Of a stretch of 64,000 nucleotides of DNA, positions 35,658 to 44,963 are shown piece after piece. Made by a program: the position numbers and the translations under genes. Every line of letters starts with the position of its first letter. Within the stretch, counting starts at the first letter, position 1. The stretch covers positions 1 through 64,000 of the forward strand of contig CAVZGO010000009.1 of the NCBI GenBank assembly GCA_963774935.1. The letters run 5' to 3'. Source of the stretch: CAVZGO01 sp963774935 (GTDB lineage Bacteria > Chloroflexota > Anaerolineae > Anaerolineales > UBA4823). The notes beneath the pieces were generated by a model, which did no database searches, was not told the DNA's origin, and was given only the letters and a program-made list of their open reading frames with translations.

Positions 35658-37373
35658 TTATTTCTGTTGGAGCTGATCGCGATAAGAAGATATTTGCCGT
35701 TGAACCTGCGCCATATCCCCGGAACTTGCCGCACTGTCCAGTCCATCCAGCCAGCTCGCCAGTTGTGCGGTAGGAATTTCTCGGCTTTCTGCCACCTGCT
35801 GCTGGGCGTCACCCATTTCTGCGACGCTCAAGTGATCACCCAAGCCGGTTGGTTGCAGCCCTGACTGCTGCATCATGCTCAGGATGTCCGGCATCATGAC
35901 CACGCGTGCCGGTGTAGCTGCACAAATATCCAGCACACGTTTGCGTTCATTTTCATTGATATTATGGATTGCAAAAACCAGCAGACCGATATCTTTTTCC
36001 AGCACCAGGTTCGGGATATCCTCGCGTCTGCCCAGCACCTGCAAGCCATGCAAGCGCATCCCCTGCTTATATAAATCGTCATCCACGAAACCAGCCACCC
36101 GATAGCCTTTCGCCCCACCACCATTGCCCAACACCCAGGCAGCAAATTGCCCGGTCTGTCCACCGCCGATGATTAACACCCGCTCCTGTGCGGCGTGTGC
36201 CTTGCCGCGCACTTTCAACCAGCGCGCTGCCAGCGCTCCTAGCAGCTGGCCGCGGTAGCGCACCAGGATAAAGCCCAACAGCGCCAGGAACGACGCGACC
36301 AGCACCATGGCAGGTGGAAAGAGCGGAGCCTGCCCACCCAGCCACCAGTTTCCCAGCAGCGCCAGCCCGGTAGCCAGCCCTGCCGGAAGGATCAGGTCAA
36401 AGATATCGCTCCACGCAGCACGTGACCAGTCGATGCGCGGCGTCCCTAAGGCTGCCCCACTCAGGCTGAACAGCACCGCAAATGCGAGCGCCATAGCAAT
36501 CGAGCGCAGCCAGCCCACATTCAGCGGACCCATCGAGCGCCAGATCAGTCCAGTCAACCCCATCGCCACCAGGGTCACCAGGGTATCCAGGGCGAACCAG
36601 TTGAGATAGCGGCGGAAAAGGTTGGAAATCGGCCCAACGAATAAATCCTGCTCATCCGGCTGCACCCGCTCCAGGCGCTGCAGAAACACGATACCCGTCC
36701 AAAACAAAATATCCAGGTCGAGCAGCAGGCTGTGGTTGCGCACATACAGCTGGTCAAGGCGCAGCTTGCTGGGCAGGACAGCATTCAGATAAGCCTCTGT
36801 CACGGGTCGTTCGCCCCCGGGATTTCCGTTCTTCTGCTTGTTTAGCAAGCTCTCTTCGTGCCTGTAGATCACCGAAGCCGGGCTGGTGATGCCTGGTCGC
36901 ACAGAGAGCACCTCAGCCTTGATGTCCGCCGGCCACTGCTCCCCCAGGGCAACATCTTCCGGGCGAGGCCCCACCAGGCTCATCTCGCCTTTGAGCACAT
37001 TCCAAAACTGCGGCAACTCGTTCAGCTTCGTTGCGCGCAGCCAGCGCCCATAAGGTGTTACGCGTGGATCGTCGCTGGCAGTCACGCGCGGCCCGGCGTA
37101 GCTCTCGGCAGTTTCATACATCGTACGGAACTTCAGGATATAGAAAGGTTTCCCGTTTCGTCCCTGGCGCAGACCGCGGTAGAACACCGGCCCTGGCGAA
37201 TCACGGCGAATTCGCCAGGCGATCCAGAACAGAAACGGGCTAAAAAAGAACATGCCCAGGCTCGATAGAACCACATCCAGACTGCGCTTTGCAGCCCGGG
37301 TAAATGGGGTCTCCCGGGTACGCGGGTGTCCGGTCATGCTTTTAGAAAACGACTGAGTAGACGGGATTTCCAT
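35658..37373 (-). CDS. Phosphoglycosyl transferase with reversed domain order (catalytic N-terminus, TM + Rossmann C-terminus)
   Basis: A 571-residue protein. Residues about 24-235 are a WbaP/WcaJ-type catalytic domain: AAKRSLDVVLSSLGMFFFSPF (re-entrant helix), SPGPVFYRGLRQGRNGKPFYILKFRTM, LRATKLNELPQFWNVLKGEMSLVGPRPE and VRPGITSPASV. It transfers a sugar phosphate to undecaprenyl phosphate, the first step of repeat-unit synthesis. About 250-400 come four membrane helices, then a CoA-binding-like Rossmann domain (RVLIIGGGQTGQFAAWVLG) as found at the N-terminus of normal enzymes. The usual order is TM-Rossmann-catalytic, so this is a permuted or refused arrangement. A polar, Gln/Ser-rich tail closes it. 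The frame is continuous, so the order is not an artefact of frameshifts. Confidence 0.88.
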   Translation of the reverse strand: MEIPSTQSFSKSMTGHPRTRETPFTRAAKRSLDVVLSSLGMFFFSPFLFWIAWRIRRDSPGPVFYRGLRQGRNGKPFYILKFRTMYETAESYAGPRVTASDDPRVTPYGRWLRATKLNELPQFWNVLKGEMSLVGPRPEDVALGEQWPADIKAEVLSVRPGITSPASVIYRHEESLLNKQKNGNPGGERPVTEAYLNAVLPSKLRLDQLYVRNHSLLLDLDILFWTGIVFLQRLERVQPDEQDLFVGPISNLFRRYLNWFALDTLVTLVAMGLTGLIWRSMGPLNVGWLRSIAMALAFAVLFSLSGAALGTPRIDWSRAAWSDIFDLILPAGLATGLALLGNWWLGGQAPLFPPAMVLVASFLALLGFILVRYRGQLLGALAARWLKVRGKAHAAQERVLIIGGGQTGQFAAWVLGNGGGAKGYRVAGFVDDDLYKQGMRLHGLQVLGRREDIPNLVLEKDIGLLVFAIHNINENERKRVLDICAATPARVVMMPDILSMMQQSGLQPTGLGDHLSVAEMGDAQQQVAESREIPTAQLASWLDGLDSAASSGDMAQVQRQISSYRDQLQQK

Positions 37374-37397
37374 CTAAAGTAACCAAAGGAGAAAATA

Positions 37398-38060
37398 TCA
37401 ACCACCAGGGGTTTCCTGCTCGAGCTTCTGCTGGATGAAGATCAAAGCTTCTGGATCATAATAGGTCGACGAATAATCACCCTTGCGGAAAAAGGGCAAA
37501 TCCAGGTCGATCGTCGAGCCTTTCACCTGGGCGGGTGCACCGACCACAATGGAATAATCAGGCATATCCTTGGTCACCAATGCGCCAGCCCCCACCAGGC
37601 AGCCTTTGCCGATCGTAACGCCTGGCAGGATGATTGAGCGAGCCCCCACGAACGAATAAGCCCCAATGCGAACTGCCCCACGTGTATAACCCTGCCGTTC
37701 CTTGTTAGGAATATGCACAAATTGATCGCCCAGCAGGCGAATGGCGATCTCACTGCCATGGGTAAATAGTCCCACCCAGGCACCAATCTGGCTGCCTTCT
37801 TCTATCACAAGTCCCTCAGTTGCATCCAGAATCGTATGATGCCATACCCAGACATTTTCACCAATCGAAAGCCGGGAGCGGTTCATCATCACAACGTTGC
37901 TGCTGATGCGTGTGTACTTATGCCAGGTGTGTGTCGGTATGTCATAATAGCCATACACCATAAACGGACGCTGGAAGCGCGCAACCATCCAGGCCAGGCT
38001 CGACATCACTCGACCAGCAGGAGAGCGGTAGATGCGTTCAAGCAAGCTTTGTTTGTGCAT
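37398..38060 (-). CDS. Left-handed beta-helix acyltransferase
   Basis: A 220-residue protein with an N-terminal helical part (RSPAGRVMSSLAWMVARFQ), then hexapeptide-repeat turns: NVVMMNRSRLSIGENVWVWHHTILDATEGLVIEEGSQIGAWVGLFTHGS, IGAYSFVGARSIILPGVTIGKGCLVGAGALV and the family ending DYSIVVGAPAQVKG. Such CysE/WcaF-like enzymes acetylate sugars in the cytoplasm using acetyl-CoA. It is 24 bp from the phosphoglycosyl transferase gene. It probably decorates a sugar of the repeat unit; the acceptor is unknown. Confidence 0.85.
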   Translation of the reverse strand: MHKQSLLERIYRSPAGRVMSSLAWMVARFQRPFMVYGYYDIPTHTWHKYTRISSNVVMMNRSRLSIGENVWVWHHTILDATEGLVIEEGSQIGAWVGLFTHGSEIAIRLLGDQFVHIPNKERQGYTRGAVRIGAYSFVGARSIILPGVTIGKGCLVGAGALVTKDMPDYSIVVGAPAQVKGSTIDLDLPFFRKGDYSSTYYDPEALIFIQQKLEQETPGG

Positions 38061-38079
38061 TTCTTGATCCTGTGCCAGG

Positions 38080-39342
38080 TTATTTTACCAGAACCGCTTT
38101 TTCGACCAGTTCCACAAGGCTGGAAAGGCAACCGTGGCGAGAATAATGCTCCCGGGCATATGCCTGTCCTGCCGCTCCACAACGGATACGCTCTGACAGT
38201 GGGGTTTGTTTTGCCACGCGCATCCCTGCAGCGATACCCGCGATGTCACCTGGTACGATCAGCCATCCACTCCCTGATTGCTCCATCACTTCAGCCACCT
38301 CTGTGCCCGGTGCTGCACAGGCTAATACAGGCCGAGCCGAGAGCAGATAATATGCCAGCTTGGAGGGAATGGAGGCCAGCGACTGCTCCCCCTGGGTTGG
38401 CAGCAGCAGCAGATCAGCCGCAGAAAGCACCAGGGCGGTCTCACTTTCATCCCAAGGGCTGAGAAAATGGACCCTGCGCAAATCTAGCGCCTGCGCCAGA
38501 AGCTGGCATGCCTGTAGCCGGCTGCCTGAACCCGCCACCAGCAGGTGCATTTCCGGCTCACCGGTCAGCTTGCTCATCGCCTGCAGCAGGCTTTCCACCC
38601 CGGCAGCCGCGCCGATATTCCCTGCATAGACCATCAGGAAAGACTCATCCGTTAAACCCAGATTCTTGCGAATCGGGTTCTGTCCGCCCGATAGGCGCTC
38701 AAACTCTTCCGACAACTGGCCATCGTCGACCCAGTTTGGCACCACGTGCACCCGCTCCGCTGCCACATCGCGCTGCTCGCGGTACACCCGAGCAAAGGAT
38801 TCGCCGATCACCACCACTGCCCGGCTCCGGCTTGCGATCCAGCCATCCCAGCGCTGCAGCAAGCGAAAAAACACTCCACGCGACTTCAGACGTCCTTGCG
38901 CAGCCAGTGATTCGGGATACAGGTCCTGCACGCTCAGCACCAGTGGAATGCGCCGCAACCGGGCAGTCAGAGCCAGTAGACCTGTTGATACCAGCGGCCA
39001 GGTGTTGGCATAAATCACCTGCGGGCGCGGCTTCATCCAGAGCAACCGCCAGGCACTGCTCAATCCAAAGGTGAAATTTTCCAAAAACCGGCTGGCGAGT
39101 TTTGACTCGTTCGAATGCGCCGAAGGACAGCGAATGACCTCATACCCCTCAGTGGATTTTTCCAGCTTATAACCCCTGTGTCGATATCCCGGATAACGTA
39201 CCCCGACCGGTCGGCTGGGGTACGGCGCCAGCACCTGCACCATGTTGCCACGCGCCAGCAGGGCGCCAGCAAGTCCGGCGCTTGTAAGGGCTGAAACCAC
39301 CGGCTCAGGTGGAAAGAGCGCGCTAACAATCAGGCAGTGCAT
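38080..39342 (-). CDS. GT4-family (GT-B) glycosyltransferase, WbuB-like
   Basis: A 420-residue cytoplasmic transferase. The N-terminal half resembles WbuB-type proteins (HCLIVSALFPPEPVVSALTSAGLAGALLARG, APYPSRPVGVRYPGY, PRPQVIYANTWPLVSTGLLAL). The C-terminal GT1-type domain has FLMVYAGNIGAAAGVESLLQAM, LHLLVAGSGSR and SADLLLLPTQGEQSLASIPSKLAYYLLSARPVLACAAPG (the EX7E-like donor site, with an atypical first acidic residue). It probably uses a UDP- or GDP-sugar. It is sandwiched between two acyltransferase genes with 6-20 bp gaps. Confidence 0.87.
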   Translation of the reverse strand: MHCLIVSALFPPEPVVSALTSAGLAGALLARGNMVQVLAPYPSRPVGVRYPGYRHRGYKLEKSTEGYEVIRCPSAHSNESKLASRFLENFTFGLSSAWRLLWMKPRPQVIYANTWPLVSTGLLALTARLRRIPLVLSVQDLYPESLAAQGRLKSRGVFFRLLQRWDGWIASRSRAVVVIGESFARVYREQRDVAAERVHVVPNWVDDGQLSEEFERLSGGQNPIRKNLGLTDESFLMVYAGNIGAAAGVESLLQAMSKLTGEPEMHLLVAGSGSRLQACQLLAQALDLRRVHFLSPWDESETALVLSAADLLLLPTQGEQSLASIPSKLAYYLLSARPVLACAAPGTEVAEVMEQSGSGWLIVPGDIAGIAAGMRVAKQTPLSERIRCGAAGQAYAREHYSRHGCLSSLVELVEKAVLVK

Positions 39343-39348
39343 AGTTTC

Positions 39349-39972
39349 TCAGGTCAGGTTTTCCAAACTGCGGATCACCCTTGCCGGGTTGCCTGCCGCA
39401 ATCACCCCAGCCGGGATGTTACCCGTCACCACGCTGCCTGCACCGATCACGCTGCCTTGACCAATAGTCACTCCTTTCAGCACCAGGCAGTTCATCCCAA
39501 TGAAGACATCGTCCTCAATCACCACCGCCGCCGTGTTGCCGGCATTTGGTTTCTCCGAACGGATATTGGCCTGGAGCGGATGGAAGTCCGTATCCACGAT
39601 CGTGGTATTCGCCCCCAGGATCACCCGCTCGCCAATGGTGATGCTTTGTGCCGCCAGCAGTGTGCCTCCGCTCATTGCAAATCCATTTCCAACCCTGATC
39701 TCAGCCTGGGCACTCCAGGTGCACAAAATCACGCGGTGGTTGAGACCCAGCGGATTGGCGCGCAAATTCGAGCGCAGCTCCAGGTTCGCGCCAAACTGCA
39801 TCTGGCTGCCGCGGTACTTGAGAATTAACGGTACACCAAAAATTCGCCAGCCCTGTCCCCAATAGATGCCCTTCCACGCGAACAAGAAACGCAGGTATGG
39901 ATACAACAACCCGCGCTCAAGCTGGTTTTGTGCTTTCCAGGGTGTGTCGAATACTGAATGCCTGCTGGTCAC
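39349..39972 (-). CDS. Hexapeptide-repeat O-acetyltransferase
   Basis: A 207-residue left-handed beta-helix enzyme. Repeats run through SGGTLLAAQSITIGERVILGANTTIVDTDFHPL (with the catalytic-type His), then AAVVIEDDVFIGMNCLVLKGVTIGQGSVIGAGSVVTGNIPAGVIAAGNPARVIRSL, the classic maltose/galactoside acetyltransferase ending. It probably O-acetylates a sugar of the EPS. It is distinct in sequence from the acyltransferase at 37398-38060, so two different modifications are likely. It lies 20 bp after the next GT4 gene. Confidence 0.88.
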   Translation of the reverse strand: MTSRHSVFDTPWKAQNQLERGLLYPYLRFLFAWKGIYWGQGWRIFGVPLILKYRGSQMQFGANLELRSNLRANPLGLNHRVILCTWSAQAEIRVGNGFAMSGGTLLAAQSITIGERVILGANTTIVDTDFHPLQANIRSEKPNAGNTAAVVIEDDVFIGMNCLVLKGVTIGQGSVIGAGSVVTGNIPAGVIAAGNPARVIRSLENLT

Positions 39973-39992
39973 TTCAATAGCCTGCTGGAAAA

Positions 39993-41234
39993 TTAACTAT
40001 GGTCATCGATTAACCCCGCAGACGCATTCCAGGTAGAGACAATCTCCTGGTAATGCGCCAACGCCTGCTGTGCAACAATGTCAATATCGTAGATTTTACG
40101 AATGGATTCTCGCCCGTTCTGACCCATCTGTTTTAGCTGGTCCCTGTTTTGCAGCATCTCAGCCGCAGCTTGGGCGAAGCTAGTCAAGTCAGGCGGTGCA
40201 GTGCGTCCTGCGCCAACCTCTGCAGCCCAATGGCCAATGGGCACGCTATCTGAAACCAGCAACGGCAATCCGGCTGCCAGGGCATCCAATCCTGCCATAC
40301 CAAAGTTTTCAGATTGAGCCTCTGAAGGCATCAACATCAAATCTGCATCCACCAGCGCTTGAAGTTTTTCTGCTCCGTTCACCAATCCTAACGGATGCAC
40401 CTGATCTCGAACCCCCAGTTGAGCTGCGAGGTCCAGCCATGAGGCCAGCTCACCGGTTTCATCTGGCCCAGCCAGCAGGAGCCGTACATCAAACTGCTGT
40501 CGAAGCGCCGCACACACCTGGATAGCAATATCCGGGCGTTTTTTGGGGTGCAGTCGGCCTAAAAACAGCAGCACAGGAACCTGTGTTGGAATACCCAAAC
40601 GCTCCCTGAGAGCGCCTCTCGCCGGTAAAGCTGAAAAATCGCAAAGATTTATTCCGTTGGGAATCACATAGATTCGCGCTTGGGGAAGTATTTGCTGTAC
40701 TGCCTGTGCCTCAAGACGGTCTGTACATACGATCGCTGCAGCATTTTTTAGATACCTGTATCCCCAAAGCCACAAAAATATCTCCTTTTTCCGACCTCCC
40801 ATTCTTAACGACCACGGCAAGAGCTGGCCGCGCGGTGAGACCAGGTAGGGCACCTTCGCACGGCGGCAGGTTAGCTCCAGGGGGATGATTAGATCTTCCC
40901 ACAGCACTTCGGAAATCACCAGGTCGAACTCTTTCACCCTCCGCCAAACTGCCAGTGCCTGCCTGTCCGAATGAAATGAAACTGTCAGCAGCCCAAGGGG
41001 ATAATACCAGACCTCGACACCAGAGACATTCAGCGGCTGCGAAACAGGGACCGGCAGCCTTTCTTTACCATTGGCATTGGTTGTGAATACCGTCACCTGG
41101 CAGCCAGCCCGAACCAGGGCCTCACACAGAGCGGGTATACTGCGCGCAGGCCCGCCATAGGTATAAGCTGGCTTATAGTAACCGGTAACGAATAAAATTC
41201 GCAGCTTCGGGTTTACAGGATCTTCTCCAGCCAT
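39993..41234 (-). CDS. GT4-family glycosyltransferase
   Basis: About 413 residues. The N-terminus LRILFVTGYYKPAYTYGGPARSIPALCEALVRAGCQVTVFTT is a typical GT-B acceptor-side motif; the donor side has VPVLLFLGRLHPKKRPDIAIQV, VRLLLAGPDETGE and LMLMPSEAQSENFGMAGLDALAAGLPLLVSDSVPIG (EX7E motif with E and G/D). I chose ATG 41234 (MAGEDPVNPKL), since the longer frame adds 12 unconserved residues. The start lies 22 bp inside the end of the asparagine synthase gene. The sugar is unknown. Confidence 0.88.
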   Translation of the reverse strand: MAGEDPVNPKLRILFVTGYYKPAYTYGGPARSIPALCEALVRAGCQVTVFTTNANGKERLPVPVSQPLNVSGVEVWYYPLGLLTVSFHSDRQALAVWRRVKEFDLVISEVLWEDLIIPLELTCRRAKVPYLVSPRGQLLPWSLRMGGRKKEIFLWLWGYRYLKNAAAIVCTDRLEAQAVQQILPQARIYVIPNGINLCDFSALPARGALRERLGIPTQVPVLLFLGRLHPKKRPDIAIQVCAALRQQFDVRLLLAGPDETGELASWLDLAAQLGVRDQVHPLGLVNGAEKLQALVDADLMLMPSEAQSENFGMAGLDALAAGLPLLVSDSVPIGHWAAEVGAGRTAPPDLTSFAQAAAEMLQNRDQLKQMGQNGRESIRKIYDIDIVAQQALAHYQEIVSTWNASAGLIDDHS

Positions 41235-43138
41235 TGATCCAGTACATAAAGCGACCACGGGCGCGCCCACCCTACCTGCCCATTTTCAAACTCCTGCCAG
41301 GTTTGTTTGACGCCATCCGGTTGAAACCATCCTCCAAGGGCAGAGGGAGCTGCCAGTCTCGCGCTCAACTTGCTCACCCAGCCCCTGCCGCAGCCAGGTT
41401 TCAAAGGGAAAAGTAAAGGTGCGCTTTGCGCCTCTCAGCACCTGCACCGGTAAATCATCTTGCAGCGCCCGAGACAGCAGAGGTTTCAATATTTGATCCA
41501 TCGACCTTCCACCGGTCGCTTACCGGAAGCACACTTTCGACCAGGCGGTGATCCACAAACGGAACACGCACCTCCAAAGAGTGCGCCATGCTCATCATAT
41601 CGGTATCCCGGAGCAAGGTTGAGCGCATATAATGGCTTAGCTCCAGCCAGGAGACTTTCCCCACGGCATCGTATTTGCGAGCGACTTCCAGGGTATCTGC
41701 TACCACTTTTTGCCACTCAGCCAGCTCACGACTGGAAAGGATTTGCTCTAAAATTTCCTTGCGCAGCAAGTTTTGAATTTGGCTGCTTGTAAATAAACCC
41801 CGCACGGCAAAATAGGGATGAGGGTAGAGCGAGTCGCCATCGAAATAGGCATTGGTTTTTCGCCGGCTGTCAGGGCTTCCCATCCAACGGCCAAATCCAC
41901 GCACGGCCAGCCTGCCCAGCCAGGGTGGTGTGCGCTCCAGGCGCGGCGCCTGGCGGAAGCTGGGATAACCGGCAAAAAGCTCATCACCCCCTACACCGGA
42001 AAGCGCAACGGTCAATCCTGCCTGCACGGGCAGCGCGAGAGATATACCAGGAATTAATCCCATCTATGGTTGGCTGATCCATCGCATGCAGTGCATCTGG
42101 CAGGTCAGCCACAAGCTGGGACTGAGAAATCTCCAACGATTGCTGTTGGGTATGCCAGCGCCTGGCAGTAGCTTCAGCCAAGGAGCGCTCGTCCAGGGGC
42201 CAGTTCGCAAATCCCAGCGTAAAGGTCCTTAACCTGATCTGCTCGGCTTTATCCGGCTGCAGACCCTTCTCTTAAGGACTGGCTGGCAAGAGCTACGATT
42301 GCGCTGGAATCCAAGCCACCACTCAAGAATGCCCCCAGGGGAACATCACTCACCAGATGGCTGGCAACCGATGTAAATAGATTCATGGCGAATTATTTGC
42401 GGAACATCTGCCTGCCCATCCAAGGCGATATCCGCGTTAGGCGCTGGGGGTCGCCAATAAATCCCGTCGTTAACCTCCAGGTTTACGCTCCCCCGCTCCA
42501 CCTCCAGGTGAACCTGCAGCCAGGCGCCAGGTGAGAGTGAAACCACCCCCTGGATTGCGGTTAGCGGCTCTTGAACAGACCCAAATGCCAGGTAGGAATA
42601 AATCCCTGCCAGGCTCGGTTTCGGCGGGACTTCTCCGCTGGAGAGCAGAGCCCGTACTTCCGACGCAAACAACAGGCGGTTCGCATGCTTTATATAAATA
42701 CAGCGGTTTTATCCCCAACCGGTCACGCGCTAATACCAGGCGCGGTCGTTCAACCTGGCGGCGATCCAGGAGCGCCAAAGCGAACATCCCGCAGATCCTC
42801 GCCAGGAAATCCATCCCCCAGGCTTCGTAAGCGTGAACCACGACTTCAGTATCCGATTGGGTAGTAAATTGGTGCCCAAGCGCCAACAGCTCCTGGCGCA
42901 GCTCCCGAAAGTTGTAGATCTCCCCATTCATCACCACCGCAACCGAGCTGTCCTCATTGAATACCGGCTGGTCGCCAGTTTTCAGGTCAATGATTTTCAG
43001 CCGGCGCATCCCCAGGTTGATGAATCCCGAATTTAAGCAGCCTTCGCTGTCAGGTCCGCGGTGAAGCATTGCCCGGGTCATCTTCTGGACCAGGTCTTCG
43101 CCATCAGCATAACCTACCGAACCGCAAATTCCGCACAT
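41213..43138 (-). pseudogene. asnB: Asparagine synthase (glutamine-hydrolysing), at least six frame breaks
   Basis: Begins MCGICGSVGYADG with the catalytic Cys2 of the class II glutaminase domain, and keeps HRGPDSEG, MNGEIYNFRELR, the PP-loop FLSGGLDSSAIVAL and SGVGGDELFAGYPSF. In EPS loci such AsnB-like proteins amidate uronic acids or similar sugars. The span of 642 codons is normal for the family. The frame changes near 42690, 42385, 42265, 42035, 41500 and 41365, each time continuing with the expected sequence. The start overlaps the methyltransferase stop (TAATG). Six indels with almost no other damage point to either consensus errors or a very young pseudogene. Confidence 0.82.
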
Positions 43139-43812
43139 TATCCAGGCAGTATGAAAGCTGCTCCAAGAGCAGCATGGGTAAATGAATGCGACCGACCATA
43201 GGTATTAAATAACTTTTGGACGGTTCGTGTAATCCAATATTTCGATGGAGATTTCTTCCGGCCCATGCTGAGAAAATTTGGGATTTGATAAATCCCCTCG
43301 ACCAGGTGATCTTCTACCGGGATGATGCCAAATTGGGTCAACCAACAAAATGTCTCAGGCTTTAAGATCAGATTGTTACGATGTGCAAACATGACATACC
43401 AATCTGGAAGTAAACGCAAATAATCACCAGGAAAATTATGGATTGGCCAGATTACTGGGGTAGAAATGATCATTGTTCCACCCGATCTCGTAATGGATAA
43501 TACATTTGTCAGCATCCGGATCGGGTCAAAAGTATGCTCTAGCACATTAAAAACCGCTGTCGTTGAGTATGTACCCCCGGGAAATTTAGAAATGAAATTT
43601 TCTGTCTCCAACGAAAAATCAAAAACAAAATCTACTCCAACACCTAATTGTAGATCGACACCTCGGATTTCTTCTAGACCGTGACTTCGAGCCAGATCAC
43701 ACAGGTTTGGCATACTTCCTTGTACTTTGGCGGAACCGACCTCCAGGAAGGGCGATTTCACTAAACCTGATTTGAAACACAACTCAAAGTATTTTTGATC
43801 ATCACCTGTCAT
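43138..43812 (-). CDS. SAM-dependent methyltransferase, class I
   Basis: A 224-residue cytoplasmic protein. Motif I is weak (SPFLEVGSAKVQGSM), the acidic residue after beta2 lies in IRGVDLQLGVGVDF, and the core motif is YSTTAVFNVLEHTFDPIRML, followed by GGTMIISTPVIWPIHNFPGDYLRLLPDW. This resembles methyltransferases found in polysaccharide gene clusters. It probably O-methylates a sugar, although a variant binding loop makes substrate and even activity uncertain. It is 22 bp downstream of a GT4 gene and its stop overlaps the start of asnB. Confidence 0.75.
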   Translation of the reverse strand: MTGDDQKYFELCFKSGLVKSPFLEVGSAKVQGSMPNLCDLARSHGLEEIRGVDLQLGVGVDFVFDFSLETENFISKFPGGTYSTTAVFNVLEHTFDPIRMLTNVLSITRSGGTMIISTPVIWPIHNFPGDYLRLLPDWYVMFAHRNNLILKPETFCWLTQFGIIPVEDHLVEGIYQIPNFLSMGRKKSPSKYWITRTVQKLFNTYGRSHSFTHAALGAAFILPG

Positions 43813-43834
43813 TCAATCACCTGAATAGATTAAG

Positions 43835-44963
43835 TCAGGCTTTCACGATTGCTCTTAGAAATCGTTCTTTGAAATTCGGAAAGAGAAAATTCTCTTTTAC
43901 ACGTTCCATGCCAGCCTGTCCCATCGTCATTGCCTGAGAAGGATCGTTCAGAAGTGTAGATATTGCTAATGCCACCTGCCCTGGGTCGGATGGATCCGCT
44001 ACCAGCAGTCCAGTGATCCCATCCTGTATGACGGTACCAGCTGCGTCCATGCCACCGCCGATGCAGGGCTTCCCACGCGCCATGGCTTCCAGGTAGACCA
44101 GCCCAAAACCTTCACCGCGGCTGGGCAGGGCAAAAGCAAAGCAAGCTTGATACAGTCGCTCCAGCAAGGCCTGATCCACATAGCCAGGCATGAAGATACG
44201 GCTTTGCAGTGCTGAGGGAAGCTGCCTTGCGATTCCCAACAACCTCTCCCGGTCGTTGCCATCGCCAGCCAGGATTAACTGCGTTTGCGGATGGTTGGAG
44301 GCTACCAACGGAAAGGCAGCCAGCATTTCGGCATGGCCTTTGTAGCGCTCCGAAAATTCCATCCGCCCCACATGGAGAATTGCCCGATCAGCTATTGTCT
44401 GAAGAGTGCCATCCACAGCACACAAAGCGGGCTGCTCTTCATCAATAGAAGGAGGGATTTCATCAAGGTTCAGCGCTAAATCGCACACTCTTATATCCAA
44501 TGACGGGAAGGAACTTTTGACCTTGTTTTTCGTAAAACTCGATATCGCAATACGCCTGGAGGCGTTCATCAGACCAAGTTTTCCCTGCCAATCCGGGAGA
44601 GGGGAAAACACTTCAATTCCAAAGAGCCAAACTGAATATTTACATAAGCCAAAGATCGCAAATGGGGCAAGTATGGAGGCGAGGTTAATATGGTCAACAA
44701 GAATCAATTCGTTCCTGTGATGTAATAATGCTCTCCAAACCTTCCAGACAAAAGATATTTTCATTACCCTGGCAAGCCGTTTGATGATAATTATTGGCAT
44801 ATTGACCAATATCGACGTAAATAGGCGCTATTTCGTTCAGCGCAATGACTTTTAAAAAATAATTATTTTCTAACAGTGCACGGATGGACAGCCTGTTTAC
44901 AGCAGCGATGCCTCCTCCTGCACCATACGCACCTGTAATCACAATTAAAGCTGTCCTCATCAT
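43835..44963 (-). CDS. GT4-family glycosyltransferase (one frame break)
   Basis: About 376 residues when joined. The N-terminus MMRTALIVITGAYGAGGGIAAVNRLS (glycine loop) is in one frame up to about 44760. The rest, from KISFVWKVWRALLHHRNELILVDHI, is in another and holds AILHVGRMEFSERYKGHAEML, LILAGDGNDRERL and ACFAFALPSRGEGFGLVYLEAMARGKPCIGG (a complete EX7E donor motif). The ATG at 44963 overlaps the upstream GT4 stop by 4 bp. The body alone could start at an internal ATG, but it would then lack the acceptor-side loop. The sugar is unknown. Confidence 0.82.
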
